NCBI RefSeq assembly: GCF_004522235.1
Contig: NZ_SDLT01000009.1
Coordinates: 124,001-188,000, forward strand
Length of the DNA: 64,000 bases
DNA from: Amycolatopsis nivea
GTDB taxonomy: Bacteria > Actinomycetota > Actinomycetes > Mycobacteriales > Pseudonocardiaceae
Reading direction: 5' to 3'
Below are positions 9,499-17,925 of this stretch, in pieces. The first letter of the stretch is position 1. Each line of letters begins with the position of its first letter. Both the position numbers and the translations under genes were made by a program. The notes beneath the pieces are model-generated. The model searched no databases. It was not told the DNA's origin and saw nothing but the letters and a program-made list of their open reading frames with translations.

Positions 9499-10893
9499 TT
9501 ACGAGGTCTCCCGCACCGGCGCGGCCGCGTCCTCTTCTTCCTCCACCGCTTCGCTCAACTGCCAGCCGCCGCGGCGGCGCAACACCACGAGGTAGTACCC
9601 CAAGGCCAGCAACGCGATCGCCGCGGTGACGATGAGACTCGGCCGTCCGATCACCGGGTCAGTCGCGTTCACGTACAGCACGAACGCCAGCGCGACCAGC
9701 GCGACCACCGGCGCGATCGGGAATCCGGGCATCCGGTACTTCGCCCCCGCCGTCGCACCGGAGCGACGGCCCAGGATGGCGCCGAGGCACAGCGCCGCGT
9801 ACACGACGACGATCGACGTGCTGGTCACGACGGTCAGGATCTGCGGGTCCACAAAGCACAGTGCGGCGGCGATGAAACCGGTCGCCAGCGTCGCGACCCA
9901 CGGAGTGCCGAACTTCGGGTGCACCGCGGCGAGCGCGCGGTTCATCGCCTTCGGCCACGCGCGGTCGCGGCCGCTGCTGAACACCAGCCGGGAGCTGATC
10001 AGCACGATCGCGAGGACGGCGTTGATGATGGCGAGCGCGACCGCGAGGCTCAGCACGGTGTCGAGCGTGCTGCCGCCGCGGGACTGCACGAAGTACGACA
10101 ACATGTTGGGAGAGCTGAACAACGTGCCGAGATCCGGTGCGCCCATCAGCACCGCGGTGACCGGGATCAGCTCGGCCAGCACGGTGACCCCGAGTCCCAT
10201 GAGGACAGCCCGCGCCACCCCGCGGCCGGCGTCCTTGGTTTCCTCTCCGAAGTAGACAGCCGAGCCGTAGCCGTTGTAGGCGAAGATCGCGATCGCCGTC
10301 GCGATCATCACCGCGCTGATCGTCGCCGGGCCGCCGCCGGGGGCGACCGGATGCGCGAGCAGGTCGGTGAACGGACGGGCCGGCTTGACCAGCCCGAGCA
10401 CCGCGACCACGGCCAGCGCGAGCAGCTCCACCGCGAGGAAAACGCCGGTGACCCAGGCGTTCAGCTTGATGTCGAACACCGCCACGACGGCGGCGAGCAC
10501 GCAGGTCACCGACGCCACGACCGCGGGCGAGACGCCGGGCAGCACCACGCTCAGGTAGGTGCCGACGCCGAGCGCGATCACCGCGACGATCAGCACCTGC
10601 GTCACGATCATGATGCCCAGCACCATGAATCCGGGCAGTTTGCCCAGCGTGCGGGCGGCGATCGTGTACTCGCCGCCCGCGCTCGGGAAGGCCGAGCCCA
10701 GTTCGGCGTACACGAAGGCCATGAACACGCCGACCACGGCGGCGGCGAGGAAGGCGTAGAAGGCGCCCGATCCGGCGCCGGTGAGGACGCCCGGTGCGAT
10801 GACGAACACCGAGGACGCCGGGCTGATCGCGGAAAGCGTGATCAGCAGCATGCCGAGGGTGCGCAACCCGCGGCGCAAGACGGGGGTGGACAA
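9499..10893 (-). CDS. APC-family amino acid/amine permease
   Basis: 464 residues with ~12 hydrophobic segments. The N-terminal block LLITLSAISPASSVFVIAPGV matches the APC substrate-binding helix. The start codon is TTG at 10893, supported by GGAGG 7-8 nt upstream on the minus strand. It probably imports an amino acid or amine by cation symport. It is divergent from a TetR gene followed by a DmpA-type aminopeptidase, suggesting a peptide-derived or beta-amino substrate. A 9-bp inverted repeat at 10926-10950 in its promoter region is a likely operator for that TetR protein. Confidence 0.87.
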   Translation of the reverse strand: MSTPVLRRGLRTLGMLLITLSAISPASSVFVIAPGVLTGAGSGAFYAFLAAAVVGVFMAFVYAELGSAFPSAGGEYTIAARTLGKLPGFMVLGIMIVTQVLIVAVIALGVGTYLSVVLPGVSPAVVASVTCVLAAVVAVFDIKLNAWVTGVFLAVELLALAVVAVLGLVKPARPFTDLLAHPVAPGGGPATISAVMIATAIAIFAYNGYGSAVYFGEETKDAGRGVARAVLMGLGVTVLAELIPVTAVLMGAPDLGTLFSSPNMLSYFVQSRGGSTLDTVLSLAVALAIINAVLAIVLISSRLVFSSGRDRAWPKAMNRALAAVHPKFGTPWVATLATGFIAAALCFVDPQILTVVTSTSIVVVYAALCLGAILGRRSGATAGAKYRMPGFPIAPVVALVALAFVLYVNATDPVIGRPSLIVTAAIALLALGYYLVVLRRRGGWQLSEAVEEEEDAAAPVRETS

Positions 10894-10925
10894 CGCTGGC
10901 CTCCATCAAGTCGTTGCTCAAGTAC

Positions 10926-10950
10926 GTTGTTTGAATGGAACTCAAATAAC
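10926..10950. promoter_or_regulatory. Candidate TetR operator upstream of the permease
   Basis: GTTGTTTGA (10926-10934), a 7-nt spacer and TCAAATAAC (10942-10950): 9-bp arms with one mismatch, AT-rich in a GC-rich setting. It lies 33 bp upstream of the permease start. A half-site-like TTGTTCAAAG recurs just before the TetR gene at ~11040. Confidence 0.5.
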
Positions 10951-11057
10951 CAGCCGGGCGTTCAGCTAAGGCCCTCACGCGCGCTACGTCAAGGCTTCGC
11001 CGGTCTCGATCCGGATCGGGGGTTGCGTTTTTCGAGATTTGTTCAAAGAATCAAGGC

Positions 11058-11669
11058 ATGGCAAGACCGAGCAAGGCCCCCGAGCGGCGGGCGGAACTGG
11101 TGGCCGCGGCGCGGCACACGGTCGTCGAACGCGGCGTGCTGAACCTGAAGCTGCGCGACGTCGCGGACCACGCCGGCATGTCGCCGGGTTCCCTGTTGTA
11201 CTACTACCCTTCCCTGAGCGACCTGCTCGAAGACGTGCAGCAGGAGGCCGTCGAACGCTTCTGTGTAGCGCGCGAAGCCGCCGTCGCCGCCGAGGCCGAC
11301 CCGCGCGCCCGGCTGCGCGCGATGATCGGCAGCGGACTGCCCAACGGCAAGAACGACGAACTGTGCGTGCTGCTGTACGAACTGGGCACCATCGCCCGCC
11401 GCGAACCGGCCTACGCCGCGCGGCACATCGCCCTGTACGAACGCCAGGTGCGCGGTTACGTCGGCATCCTGGAAGCCGGTGCCGCGACCGGGATTTTCGA
11501 CCTGACCGACGACCCGGTCACCATCGCCCGCAACCTCGTCACCCTCGAAGACGGCTACGGCCTGCACCTGACCCAAGCCGTCCCGCCGCTCGACCGATCC
11601 GTCGCCGAGACCGCGGTCTTGTCCTATGCCCGCGTTTCGACCCGATGCTCCCTGGAGGACCCCGCATGA
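11058..11669 (+). CDS. TetR/AcrR-family regulator
   Basis: 203 residues. The N-terminal HTH reads VAAARHTVVERGVLNLKLRDVADHAGMSPGSLLYYYPSLSDLLEDV, typical TetR spacing with the YYYPS recognition end; the C-terminal helices should form the ligand pocket. ATG 11058 follows AAGG. It overlaps the peptidase gene by 4 nt and is divergent from the permease, so all three probably form one regulon. The ligand is unknown, possibly the permease substrate. Confidence 0.88.
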   Translation: MARPSKAPERRAELVAAARHTVVERGVLNLKLRDVADHAGMSPGSLLYYYPSLSDLLEDVQQEAVERFCVAREAAVAAEADPRARLRAMIGSGLPNGKNDELCVLLYELGTIARREPAYAARHIALYERQVRGYVGILEAGAATGIFDLTDDPVTIARNLVTLEDGYGLHLTQAVPPLDRSVAETAVLSYARVSTRCSLEDPA

Positions 11670-12733
11670 CCCGCGCCCGCGACCTAGGACTGGCCCTCGG
11701 CGGCAAGCCCGGCCCGCACAACGCGATCACTGACATCCCAGGCGTCGAGGTCGGATACACCACCCTGGTGGAAGGAGATTCGGTGCGGACCGGGGTCACC
11801 GCGATCCTCCCGCGCGGCCGCTCCCAGTTCGATGTGCCGTGCTCCGCGGGCACCTTTTCGTTGAACGGCAACGGAGAAATGACCGGCCGCGCCTGGCTGG
11901 CCGAGACGGGTTCGCTGACGCTGCCGGTGCTGATCACCAGCACTCACTCCGTCGGGCAGTGTCACCGGGGAACGATCGACTGGGTAGTCCGCGAACGCCC
12001 GGACGCCGCGGCGGAGTGGCTGCTGCCGGTGGTCGCGGAGACGTGGGACGGGTACCTCAACGACGTCAACGCCCCGACCATCCGGACCGACCACGCAGTC
12101 GCGGCAATCGACGCGGCCACCACCGGCCCCATCGCGGAGGGTTCAGTCGGCGGTGGCACCGGCATGACCTGCTACGGCTTCAAGGGCGGAACCGGCACTT
12201 CGTCACGGGTTGTCGCGCATGGGTCGGACAGCTACACCGTCGGGGCCCTGGTGCAGGCGAACTTCGGCAGCCGCCCGGAACTCACCGTGGCCGGTTCGCA
12301 TCTGGGCGCGGAACTCGCTGACGACAACCCCATGGCCGACACCAGCTGGCTAGCTCCTGCCGGTGCCGGTTCGGTGATCGTGGTGATCGGGACCGATGCC
12401 CCTCTGTTGCCCGGACAGTGCACCGCGCTCGCCCGTCGCGTGCCTTTGGGGCTGGCCCGCACCGGAACCACCGGGTCGCACTTCTCGGGCGATCTGTTCC
12501 TGGCGTTCAGCACAGCCAACGCGGGCGCTCTGACCAGCCATTTCCCCCGGCCGGGCGACGAACCTTACGAGAGCATGCGGTTCGTGCCGTGGGGTGCGAT
12601 CGACCCGTTCTTCGAGGCGGTGGTGCAGGCGGTGGAGGAGGCGGTGTTGAACGCGCTGGTGGCGAACGAGGAGATGACCGGGCATCGGGGGCACCGGGTT
12701 CCGGCGCTTCCCTTGGCGAGGTGGGGGGCTTAG
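11666..12733 (+). CDS. P1-family (DmpA/S58) aminopeptidase or amidase
   Basis: 355 residues. The start ATG at 11666 overlaps the TetR stop (ATGA) and has GGAGGA at 11654-11659. The DmpA signature is present: the Gly-Ser autoprocessing junction in PAGAGSVIVVIGTDAPL, which makes Ser236 the N-terminal nucleophile of the beta subunit, and the upstream EGSVGGGTGM loop (~158-167). The family are Ntn-type hydrolases that self-cleave and remove D- or beta-amino acids from peptides. Coupling to an amino-acid permease and a TetR regulator supports a role in scavenging unusual peptides. Length matches the family (~350-375). Confidence 0.88.
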   Translation: MTRARDLGLALGGKPGPHNAITDIPGVEVGYTTLVEGDSVRTGVTAILPRGRSQFDVPCSAGTFSLNGNGEMTGRAWLAETGSLTLPVLITSTHSVGQCHRGTIDWVVRERPDAAAEWLLPVVAETWDGYLNDVNAPTIRTDHAVAAIDAATTGPIAEGSVGGGTGMTCYGFKGGTGTSSRVVAHGSDSYTVGALVQANFGSRPELTVAGSHLGAELADDNPMADTSWLAPAGAGSVIVVIGTDAPLLPGQCTALARRVPLGLARTGTTGSHFSGDLFLAFSTANAGALTSHFPRPGDEPYESMRFVPWGAIDPFFEAVVQAVEEAVLNALVANEEMTGHRGHRVPALPLARWGA

Positions 12734-12831
12734 AGCAGGCGCGGCGGGCTCGCCTGGGCGCTTGGCTGGGTACGCGCCGCGTCCGGGCGAGCCGGGGCTT
12801 TCGTGTCGGGGAACCGTCCGCCGTCGAGGAA

Positions 12832-12881
12832 GCCTCGTGAGCGTCTGTCACGGTTCTCACCGGGGCGGGCGCTCACGAGGC
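12832..12881. terminator. Inverted repeat, probable terminator
   Basis: GCCTCGTGAGCG (12832-12843) pairs perfectly with 12870-12881 across a 26-nt spacer. It lies between the peptidase gene (+) and the small membrane-protein gene (-) and overlaps the end of the latter. Confidence 0.5.
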
Positions 12882-13108
12882 CGACGCATAAGTCGCCGCG
12901 ACGGACGCAAGGCTCGGATCAGAACGGCGAGGTCTCGTAGCCCTTTGGTATCTCCGGTCTTGTGCACGATGTACGCGGCGAGACCGAGCACTGCGACGAA
13001 GGCAGCCAGCGTGCACAGGGGGATGACCAGCAACAGCAAGGCAACTCCGCAACGGTGTACACCGACCCCGGTGCCGGTGTGCTGCTTCGAGTTGTCTGCG
13101 GTTGTCAT
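12857..13108 (-). CDS. Small hypothetical membrane protein
   Basis: 83 residues: a polar N-terminus (MTTADNSKQHTG), one or two hydrophobic stretches (ALLLLVIPLCTLAAFVAVLGLAAYIV, ~22-47), then a strongly basic tail (RALRPSRRLMRRPRERPPR). That is the topology of a small inner-membrane protein with a cytoplasmic basic end. No recognisable family. The ribosome-binding site is weak, so expression is uncertain. It is convergent with the peptidase gene and divergent from the hpa operon. Confidence 0.4.
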   Translation of the reverse strand: MTTADNSKQHTGTGVGVHRCGVALLLLVIPLCTLAAFVAVLGLAAYIVHKTGDTKGLRDLAVLIRALRPSRRLMRRPRERPPR

Positions 13109-13293
13109 GATTCACGGTTGGCCAGTAACCGGAACCGTGTAGGCCGGGCGCTACTCGGCGGCTGACAGGAAGTCAGCCTGCGCTGGTTGGTAGGCAGCGC
13201 TTCCGGTCTTCCCAAAAAGGGACCGTGAATCACGAGTCACCTTAGTCCTGCTTCCAAGCGAACGCACCCCTTGCCCCAACCGGCCAGGATCGT

Positions 13294-13309
13294 ATATCTT
13301 TTGAGATAT
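13294..13309. promoter_or_regulatory. Candidate operator upstream of the hpa operon
   Basis: ATATCT-TTTG-AGATAT, a perfect 6-4-6 inverted repeat 37 bp before the first hpa ATG. It is very AT-rich against its surroundings. GntR proteins of the FadR group bind short palindromes, and the operon encodes such a protein as its second gene; autoregulation is an inference. The rest of 13109-13346 shows no gene. Confidence 0.45.
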
Positions 13310-13346
13310 CTTCCTCTCCCGACGACATCCGGGCAGGTCAACCCCC

Positions 13347-14792
13347 ATGAGTCCCGTATCGAGCACCACCCCGCCGGAGCGGCCGGGCAAGGTCATTGCG
13401 CTTCATCTGAACTACCCGTCCCGCGCGAAGCAACGCGGCAGGACCCCCGCGAAACCCTCCTACTTCGTCAAACCCGTCACCTCCATCAGCGCCTCCGGCA
13501 CCCCGATCGAGCGCCCCGCGGGTACCGAACTCCTTGCCTTCGAGGGCGAGATCGCCTTGATCATCGGCAAGCAGGCCCGCCGCGTCAGCCCGGATGAGGG
13601 CTGGGACTGCGTCGAGAGCGTCACCGCCGCCAACGACTTTGGCGTATACGATCTGCGGCACGCCGACGGCGGGTCCAACCTCCGTTCCAAGGGCGGCGAC
13701 GGGTTCACCCCGCTCGGTCCGGCGACCATCCCGGCCGCGGAGGTCGACCCCAAAAATCTTCGCGTCCGCACCTGGGTCAACGGCGAGCTCGTCCAGGACG
13801 ACACCACCGAGGACCTCATTTTCGACTTCGGCACCCTCGTCGCCGACCTCTCCCAGCTCAGCACGCTCGAACCCGGCGACGTCATCCTTACCGGGACTCC
13901 GGCGGGGTCGTCCGTGGTGCAGCCGGGCGACACGGTCGAGGTCGAGGTCAGCCACGGCGACCTCACCACCGGGCGGCTGGTCACGCCGGTCGTGGAGGGC
14001 ACCACGCCGCTGCCGGAGTTCAGTGCTCAGCCCAAAATCGACGACAACCAGCGCGAACAGGCTTACGGCGACCGGGAATCCGCAGGGCTCCCGGCGGAAT
14101 TCGTGCTCACCGAAGAACTTAAGACCAAGCTCACCAGCGTAGGCACGGCAACGCTTTCCGCCCAGCTGCGCAAAAACGGCTACAACCACGTCTCCATCGA
14201 CGGCCTCGGCTCCACCCGCCCGGACACGAAACTCATCGGCCGCGCGAGGACGCTTCGTTACGTCCCCTTCCGTGAGGACCTCTTCAAATCCCACGGCGGC
14301 GGCTTCAACGCCCAGAAACGCGCTATCGATTCCCTCAACCCCGGCGACGTCCTGGTGATGGAAGCCCGCGGCGAAAAGGGAACCGGCACGATCGGCGACA
14401 TCCTCGCGCTGCGTGCCCAGGTCCGCGGCGCGGCGGGCATCGTCACCGACGGCGGCGTTCGTGACCTGGCGGCGGTGGCAGCGCTGGACATTCCGACTTA
14501 CCACTCCGGCCCGCATCCGGCCGTGCTCGGTCGCCGTCACGTTCCGTGGGACGTCGACATCACCATCGCGTGCGGTGGCGCGACAGTTCAGCCGGGTGAC
14601 GTGATTGTCGGCGATTCCGACGGCGTCCTGGTGATTCCGCCGCATCTGGTGGAGAAAATCGCGGACGCGGCGATCGAGCAGGAGCGCCAGGAAACGTTCA
14701 TCGCGGAGCAGGTCGCGAACGGCGAAAGCGTCGACGGCCTCTACCCGATGAACGAGCACTGGAAGGCCAGGTACGCCCAGTGGCGCCCGTAG
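13347..14792 (+). CDS. hpaG: Fused FAH-family isomerase/decarboxylase and RraA-like lyase (homoprotocatechuate pathway)
   Basis: 481 residues. Residues ~16-215 are a fumarylacetoacetate-hydrolase fold: FEGEIALIIGK carries metal-binding acids, followed by AANDFGVYD, SKGGDGFTPLGP and GDVILTGTPAG. This is the HpaG/HpcE class. Residues ~255-465 are RraA/HMG-aldolase-like (GDILALRAQVRGAAGIVTDGGVRD). E. coli HpaG consists of two FAH halves; here the second is replaced by an RraA-type domain. Expected role: isomerisation and decarboxylation of 5-carboxymethyl-2-hydroxymuconate after ring cleavage. First gene of an operon; its stop overlaps the GntR start. Which half does which reaction is inference. 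Confidence 0.8.
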   Translation: MSPVSSTTPPERPGKVIALHLNYPSRAKQRGRTPAKPSYFVKPVTSISASGTPIERPAGTELLAFEGEIALIIGKQARRVSPDEGWDCVESVTAANDFGVYDLRHADGGSNLRSKGGDGFTPLGPATIPAAEVDPKNLRVRTWVNGELVQDDTTEDLIFDFGTLVADLSQLSTLEPGDVILTGTPAGSSVVQPGDTVEVEVSHGDLTTGRLVTPVVEGTTPLPEFSAQPKIDDNQREQAYGDRESAGLPAEFVLTEELKTKLTSVGTATLSAQLRKNGYNHVSIDGLGSTRPDTKLIGRARTLRYVPFREDLFKSHGGGFNAQKRAIDSLNPGDVLVMEARGEKGTGTIGDILALRAQVRGAAGIVTDGGVRDLAAVAALDIPTYHSGPHPAVLGRRHVPWDVDITIACGGATVQPGDVIVGDSDGVLVIPPHLVEKIADAAIEQERQETFIAEQVANGESVDGLYPMNEHWKARYAQWRP

Positions 14793-15454
14793 CAGGCGAG
14801 AGCAAATCCCAGCGCGCGTACCGCTGGATCAAGGACCGGATCGCGGACCGGACCTTCGGTCCCGGCTATCGCCTGGTGCTGGGGCAGATCGCCAAGGAAC
14901 TGGACGTCAGCGTCGTCCCGGTGCGCGAGGCGATCCGGCTGCTCGAAGCCGAAGGGCTGGTCACGTTCGAGCGGAACGTCGGCGCGCAGGTGGTGATGGT
15001 CGACGAGACCGCCTACGAGCACACCATGCAAACGCTTGCGTTGGTGGAAGGTTTCGCCACTTCGCTGTCCGCGCCGAAACTGTCCACTCAGGACATCGAA
15101 CGGGCGCGCGCGGTCAACGAGCAGATGCGCCTGTCGCTGGAAAACTTCGAACCGCACCGGTTCACCGAGCTGAACCAAGAGTTCCACTCTGTCCTCTTCG
15201 AACCGTGCCCGAACCCGCACGTGCTCGACCTCGTGCACCGCGGCTGGCACCGGCTGGCGTCGCTGCGCGATTCGACGTTCAGCTTCGTCCCGGGCCGCGC
15301 GCACGAATCGGTCAAGGAACACGAACAACTGCTGGTGCTGATCGAGCAGAACGCCGACCCGCTGGAACTCGAACTGGCCGCGCGCCGGCACCGCACCGCC
15401 ACCCTCGACGCCTACCTCGACCGGCGGGCCGCCCCGCCCGCCGAAGCTCCCTAG
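14780..15454 (+). CDS. GntR-family regulator (FadR/FCD type) of the hpa operon
   Basis: 224 residues from GTG 14780, overlapping the preceding gene by 13 nt. The winged HTH spans ~8-75 (YRWIKDRIADRTFGPGYRLVLGQIAKELDVSVVPVREAIRLLEAEGLV). The rest is an all-helical FCD domain with metal- or ligand-binding His/Asp positions (LNQEFHSVLF, ESVKEHEQLL, AARRHRTATL). Its position inside the operon suggests it senses a pathway intermediate and represses the operon. Confidence 0.88.
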   Translation: MAPVAGESKSQRAYRWIKDRIADRTFGPGYRLVLGQIAKELDVSVVPVREAIRLLEAEGLVTFERNVGAQVVMVDETAYEHTMQTLALVEGFATSLSAPKLSTQDIERARAVNEQMRLSLENFEPHRFTELNQEFHSVLFEPCPNPHVLDLVHRGWHRLASLRDSTFSFVPGRAHESVKEHEQLLVLIEQNADPLELELAARRHRTATLDAYLDRRAAPPAEAP

Positions 15455-15469
15455 GAAGGACCCCACCCC

Positions 15470-16414
15470 ATGAGGTTCCGCAGTACCCCGAACGCCATCA
15501 CCGGCTCGATCGCGCCGCTGATGACCCCGTTCACCGCCGACGGCGCCGTCGACCACGACAGCCTGGCCAACCTGGTGAACTGGCAGCTCGCGTCCGGTTC
15601 GCACGGCGTCTCGATCGGCGGTTCCACCGGCGAGCCCGGCGCGATGACGCTGGCCGAGCGCGCGGAGACGATCCGCACGGTCGCCAAGGCGGTGGACGAC
15701 AAGGTGCCGTTCATGCCCGGCACCGGTTCGGCGAAGCTCGACGAGACGCTGGAACTGACCTCCGAAGCACGCGACGCGGGCATCGACGCCGCGCTGATCA
15801 TCACCCCGTACTACGCGCGGCCCACCCAGGAAGCGCTCTACCGCTGGTACGCCACGGTCGCGAAGGAATTCCCGGACCTGCCGATCGTCGCCTACAACGT
15901 GCCGAGCCGGACGTCGGTCGACCTCGCGCCGGAGACAGTCGCGCGGCTGTTCCGCGATTTCGACAACTTCGTCGGGATCAAGGAGACCACCAAGGACTTC
16001 GAGCACTTCTCCCGCGTACTTCACTTGTGCGGCAAGGAATTGCTCGTCTGGTCGGGCATCGAACTGCTGTGCCTTCCGCTGCTTTCCCTCGGCGGCACCG
16101 GCTTCGTCAGCGCCACCGCGAACATCGCCCCGGCCGCCAGCGCCGAGATGTACCGCGCGTGGACCGAGGGCGACTTCGACCGCGCCCGCGAGATCCACTA
16201 CGGCCTGCACCCGCTGGTCGACCTGCTGTTCGTCGAGACCAACCCGGCGCCGGGCAAGTGGGTGCTGGAGCAGCGCGGCCTGATCAAGTCGGGCTTCGTG
16301 CGCCCGCCGCTGATCACCCCGACCGAACCGGGCATCGCCCGGATCACCGAACTGATGCGCCAGGGCGAGCAGTACCTCTCGCCCGTCGACGGCTTCACCG
16401 TGGAAGGAAAGTGA
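15470..16414 (+). CDS. DapA-family aldolase, probable 4-hydroxy-2-oxoheptanedioate aldolase analogue
   Basis: 314 residues. DapA/NAL fold: GSTGEPGAMTLAER, the catalytic Tyr in YNVPSR (Tyr142) and the Schiff-base Lys in GIKETTKD (Lys171). AGGAAGG precedes the ATG. Sitting between hpaG and hpaE, it probably supplies the last C-C cleavage (pyruvate plus succinic semialdehyde) done in E. coli by the unrelated HpaI. Lysine biosynthesis is unlikely in this context. Alternative: another Schiff-base lyase on a pathway intermediate. Confidence 0.8.
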   Translation: MRFRSTPNAITGSIAPLMTPFTADGAVDHDSLANLVNWQLASGSHGVSIGGSTGEPGAMTLAERAETIRTVAKAVDDKVPFMPGTGSAKLDETLELTSEARDAGIDAALIITPYYARPTQEALYRWYATVAKEFPDLPIVAYNVPSRTSVDLAPETVARLFRDFDNFVGIKETTKDFEHFSRVLHLCGKELLVWSGIELLCLPLLSLGGTGFVSATANIAPAASAEMYRAWTEGDFDRAREIHYGLHPLVDLLFVETNPAPGKWVLEQRGLIKSGFVRPPLITPTEPGIARITELMRQGEQYLSPVDGFTVEGK

Positions 16415-16416
16415 CC

Positions 16417-17925
16417 ATGACCGCGCACTACGTTCCGGAGAACCTGCCGGAGCACATCCGCCACTACATCGGCGGAGCGCCGGCCGACAGCGTCTCGGGC
16501 GAGACCTTCGAGGTGCTCGACCCGGTCACGAACAAGCCGTACATGACGGCTTCGGCGGGCAAGGCCGAGGACATCGACCTCGCCGTCGCCGCGGCGAAGG
16601 AGGCGTTCGACCACGGGCCGTGGCCGAAGATGCCGCCGCGTCAGCGCGCCCGGATCCTCAACAAGATCGCCGATCTCGTGGAGAGCCGCGACAAGCAGCT
16701 GGCCGAGCTGGAAACCTTCGACACCGGCCTGCCGATCAAGCAGGCGCTCGGCCAGGCGCAGCGCGCGGCGGAGAACTTCCGGTTCTTCGCCGACCTGATC
16801 GTCGCGCAGGCCGACGACACCTACAAGGTCCCCGGCAAGCAGGTCAACTACGTCAACCGCAAGCCGGTCGGCGTCGCCGGGCTGATCACGCCGTGGAACA
16901 CGCCGTTCATGCTGGAGAGCTGGAAGCTCGCGCCGGCGCTGGCGTCCGGCTGCACCGTGGTGCTCAAGCCCGCCGAGTTCACACCGCTGTCGGCGAGCCT
17001 GTGGGCGGACATCTTCCGCGAGGCCGGCGTGCCGGACGGGGTGTTCAACCTCGTCAACGGCCTCGGCGAGGAAGCGGGCGACGCGCTGGTCAAGCACCCC
17101 GACGTACGGCTGATCTCGTTCACCGGCGAAACCACCACCGGCGAAACGATCTTCCGCAACTGCGCGCCCGGCCTCAAGGGCATGTCGATGGAGCTGGGCG
17201 GCAAGTCCCCGGCGGTCGTGTTCGCCGACGCGGACTTCGAAGCCGCGCTGGACTCCACGCTGTTCGGCGTCTTCTCGCTCAACGGCGAACGCTGCACGGC
17301 GGGCAGCCGGATCCTGGTCGAGCGCCCGATTTACGAGGAGTTCTGCGCCCGGTACGCCGAACGCGCCCGCAACATCGTCGTCGGCGACCCGCACGACCCG
17401 GCCACCGAGGTCGGTGCCTTGGTGCACCCGGAGCACTTCGACAAGGTGATGAGCTACATCGAAATCGGCAAGACGGAAGGGAAACTGCTCGCTGGCGGCG
17501 GCCGTCCGGAGGGCCTCGACACCGGGAACTACGTGGCCCCGACGGTGTTCGCCGACGTGAAGCCGGACGCGCGAATCTTCCAGGAAGAAATCTTCGGCCC
17601 GGTCGTGGCGATCACGCCGTTCGACACCGACGAGGAAGCGCTCGAGCTGGCGAACAACGTCAAGTACGGCCTGGCCGCCTACGTCTGGACCGCCGACCTG
17701 ACGCGCGCGCACAACTTCTCGCAGAGCATCGACGCCGGCATGGTCTGGCTGAACTCGCACAACGTGCGCGACCTGCGCACGCCGTTCGGCGGGGTCAAGG
17801 CGTCCGGCCTCGGCCACGAAGGCGGCTACCGCTCGATCGACTTCTACACCGAACAGCAGGCCGTGCACATCACGCTCGGCGACGTGCACACGGCGCGCTT
17901 CGGGGCCGGGAAGGACAAGGCATGA
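16417..17925 (+). CDS. hpaE: 5-carboxymethyl-2-hydroxymuconate semialdehyde dehydrogenase
   Basis: 502 residues, two nt after the aldolase stop with GGAAGGAAAG as ribosome-binding site. Complete ALDH: LITPWNTPFMLESWKLAPAL (cofactor site), SFTGETTTG, general base Glu in MELGGKSP, catalytic Cys in NGERCTAGSR, and EEIFGPV. The Glu-Cys pair is intact. The HpaE assignment rests mainly on context: the next gene, overlapping by 4 nt, is the matching extradiol dioxygenase. It oxidises the ring-cleavage semialdehyde with NAD to the tricarboxylate-type intermediate used by HpaG. Confidence 0.88.
   Translation: MTAHYVPENLPEHIRHYIGGAPADSVSGETFEVLDPVTNKPYMTASAGKAEDIDLAVAAAKEAFDHGPWPKMPPRQRARILNKIADLVESRDKQLAELETFDTGLPIKQALGQAQRAAENFRFFADLIVAQADDTYKVPGKQVNYVNRKPVGVAGLITPWNTPFMLESWKLAPALASGCTVVLKPAEFTPLSASLWADIFREAGVPDGVFNLVNGLGEEAGDALVKHPDVRLISFTGETTTGETIFRNCAPGLKGMSMELGGKSPAVVFADADFEAALDSTLFGVFSLNGERCTAGSRILVERPIYEEFCARYAERARNIVVGDPHDPATEVGALVHPEHFDKVMSYIEIGKTEGKLLAGGGRPEGLDTGNYVAPTVFADVKPDARIFQEEIFGPVVAITPFDTDEEALELANNVKYGLAAYVWTADLTRAHNFSQSIDAGMVWLNSHNVRDLRTPFGGVKASGLGHEGGYRSIDFYTEQQAVHITLGDVHTARFGAGKDKA

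Noticed and set aside
15470..16414. DapA homologue as 4-hydroxy-tetrahydrodipicolinate synthase of lysine synthesis.
   Set aside because: It lies within a ring-cleavage operon with 2-nt and overlapping junctions; catabolic aldolase is more likely.
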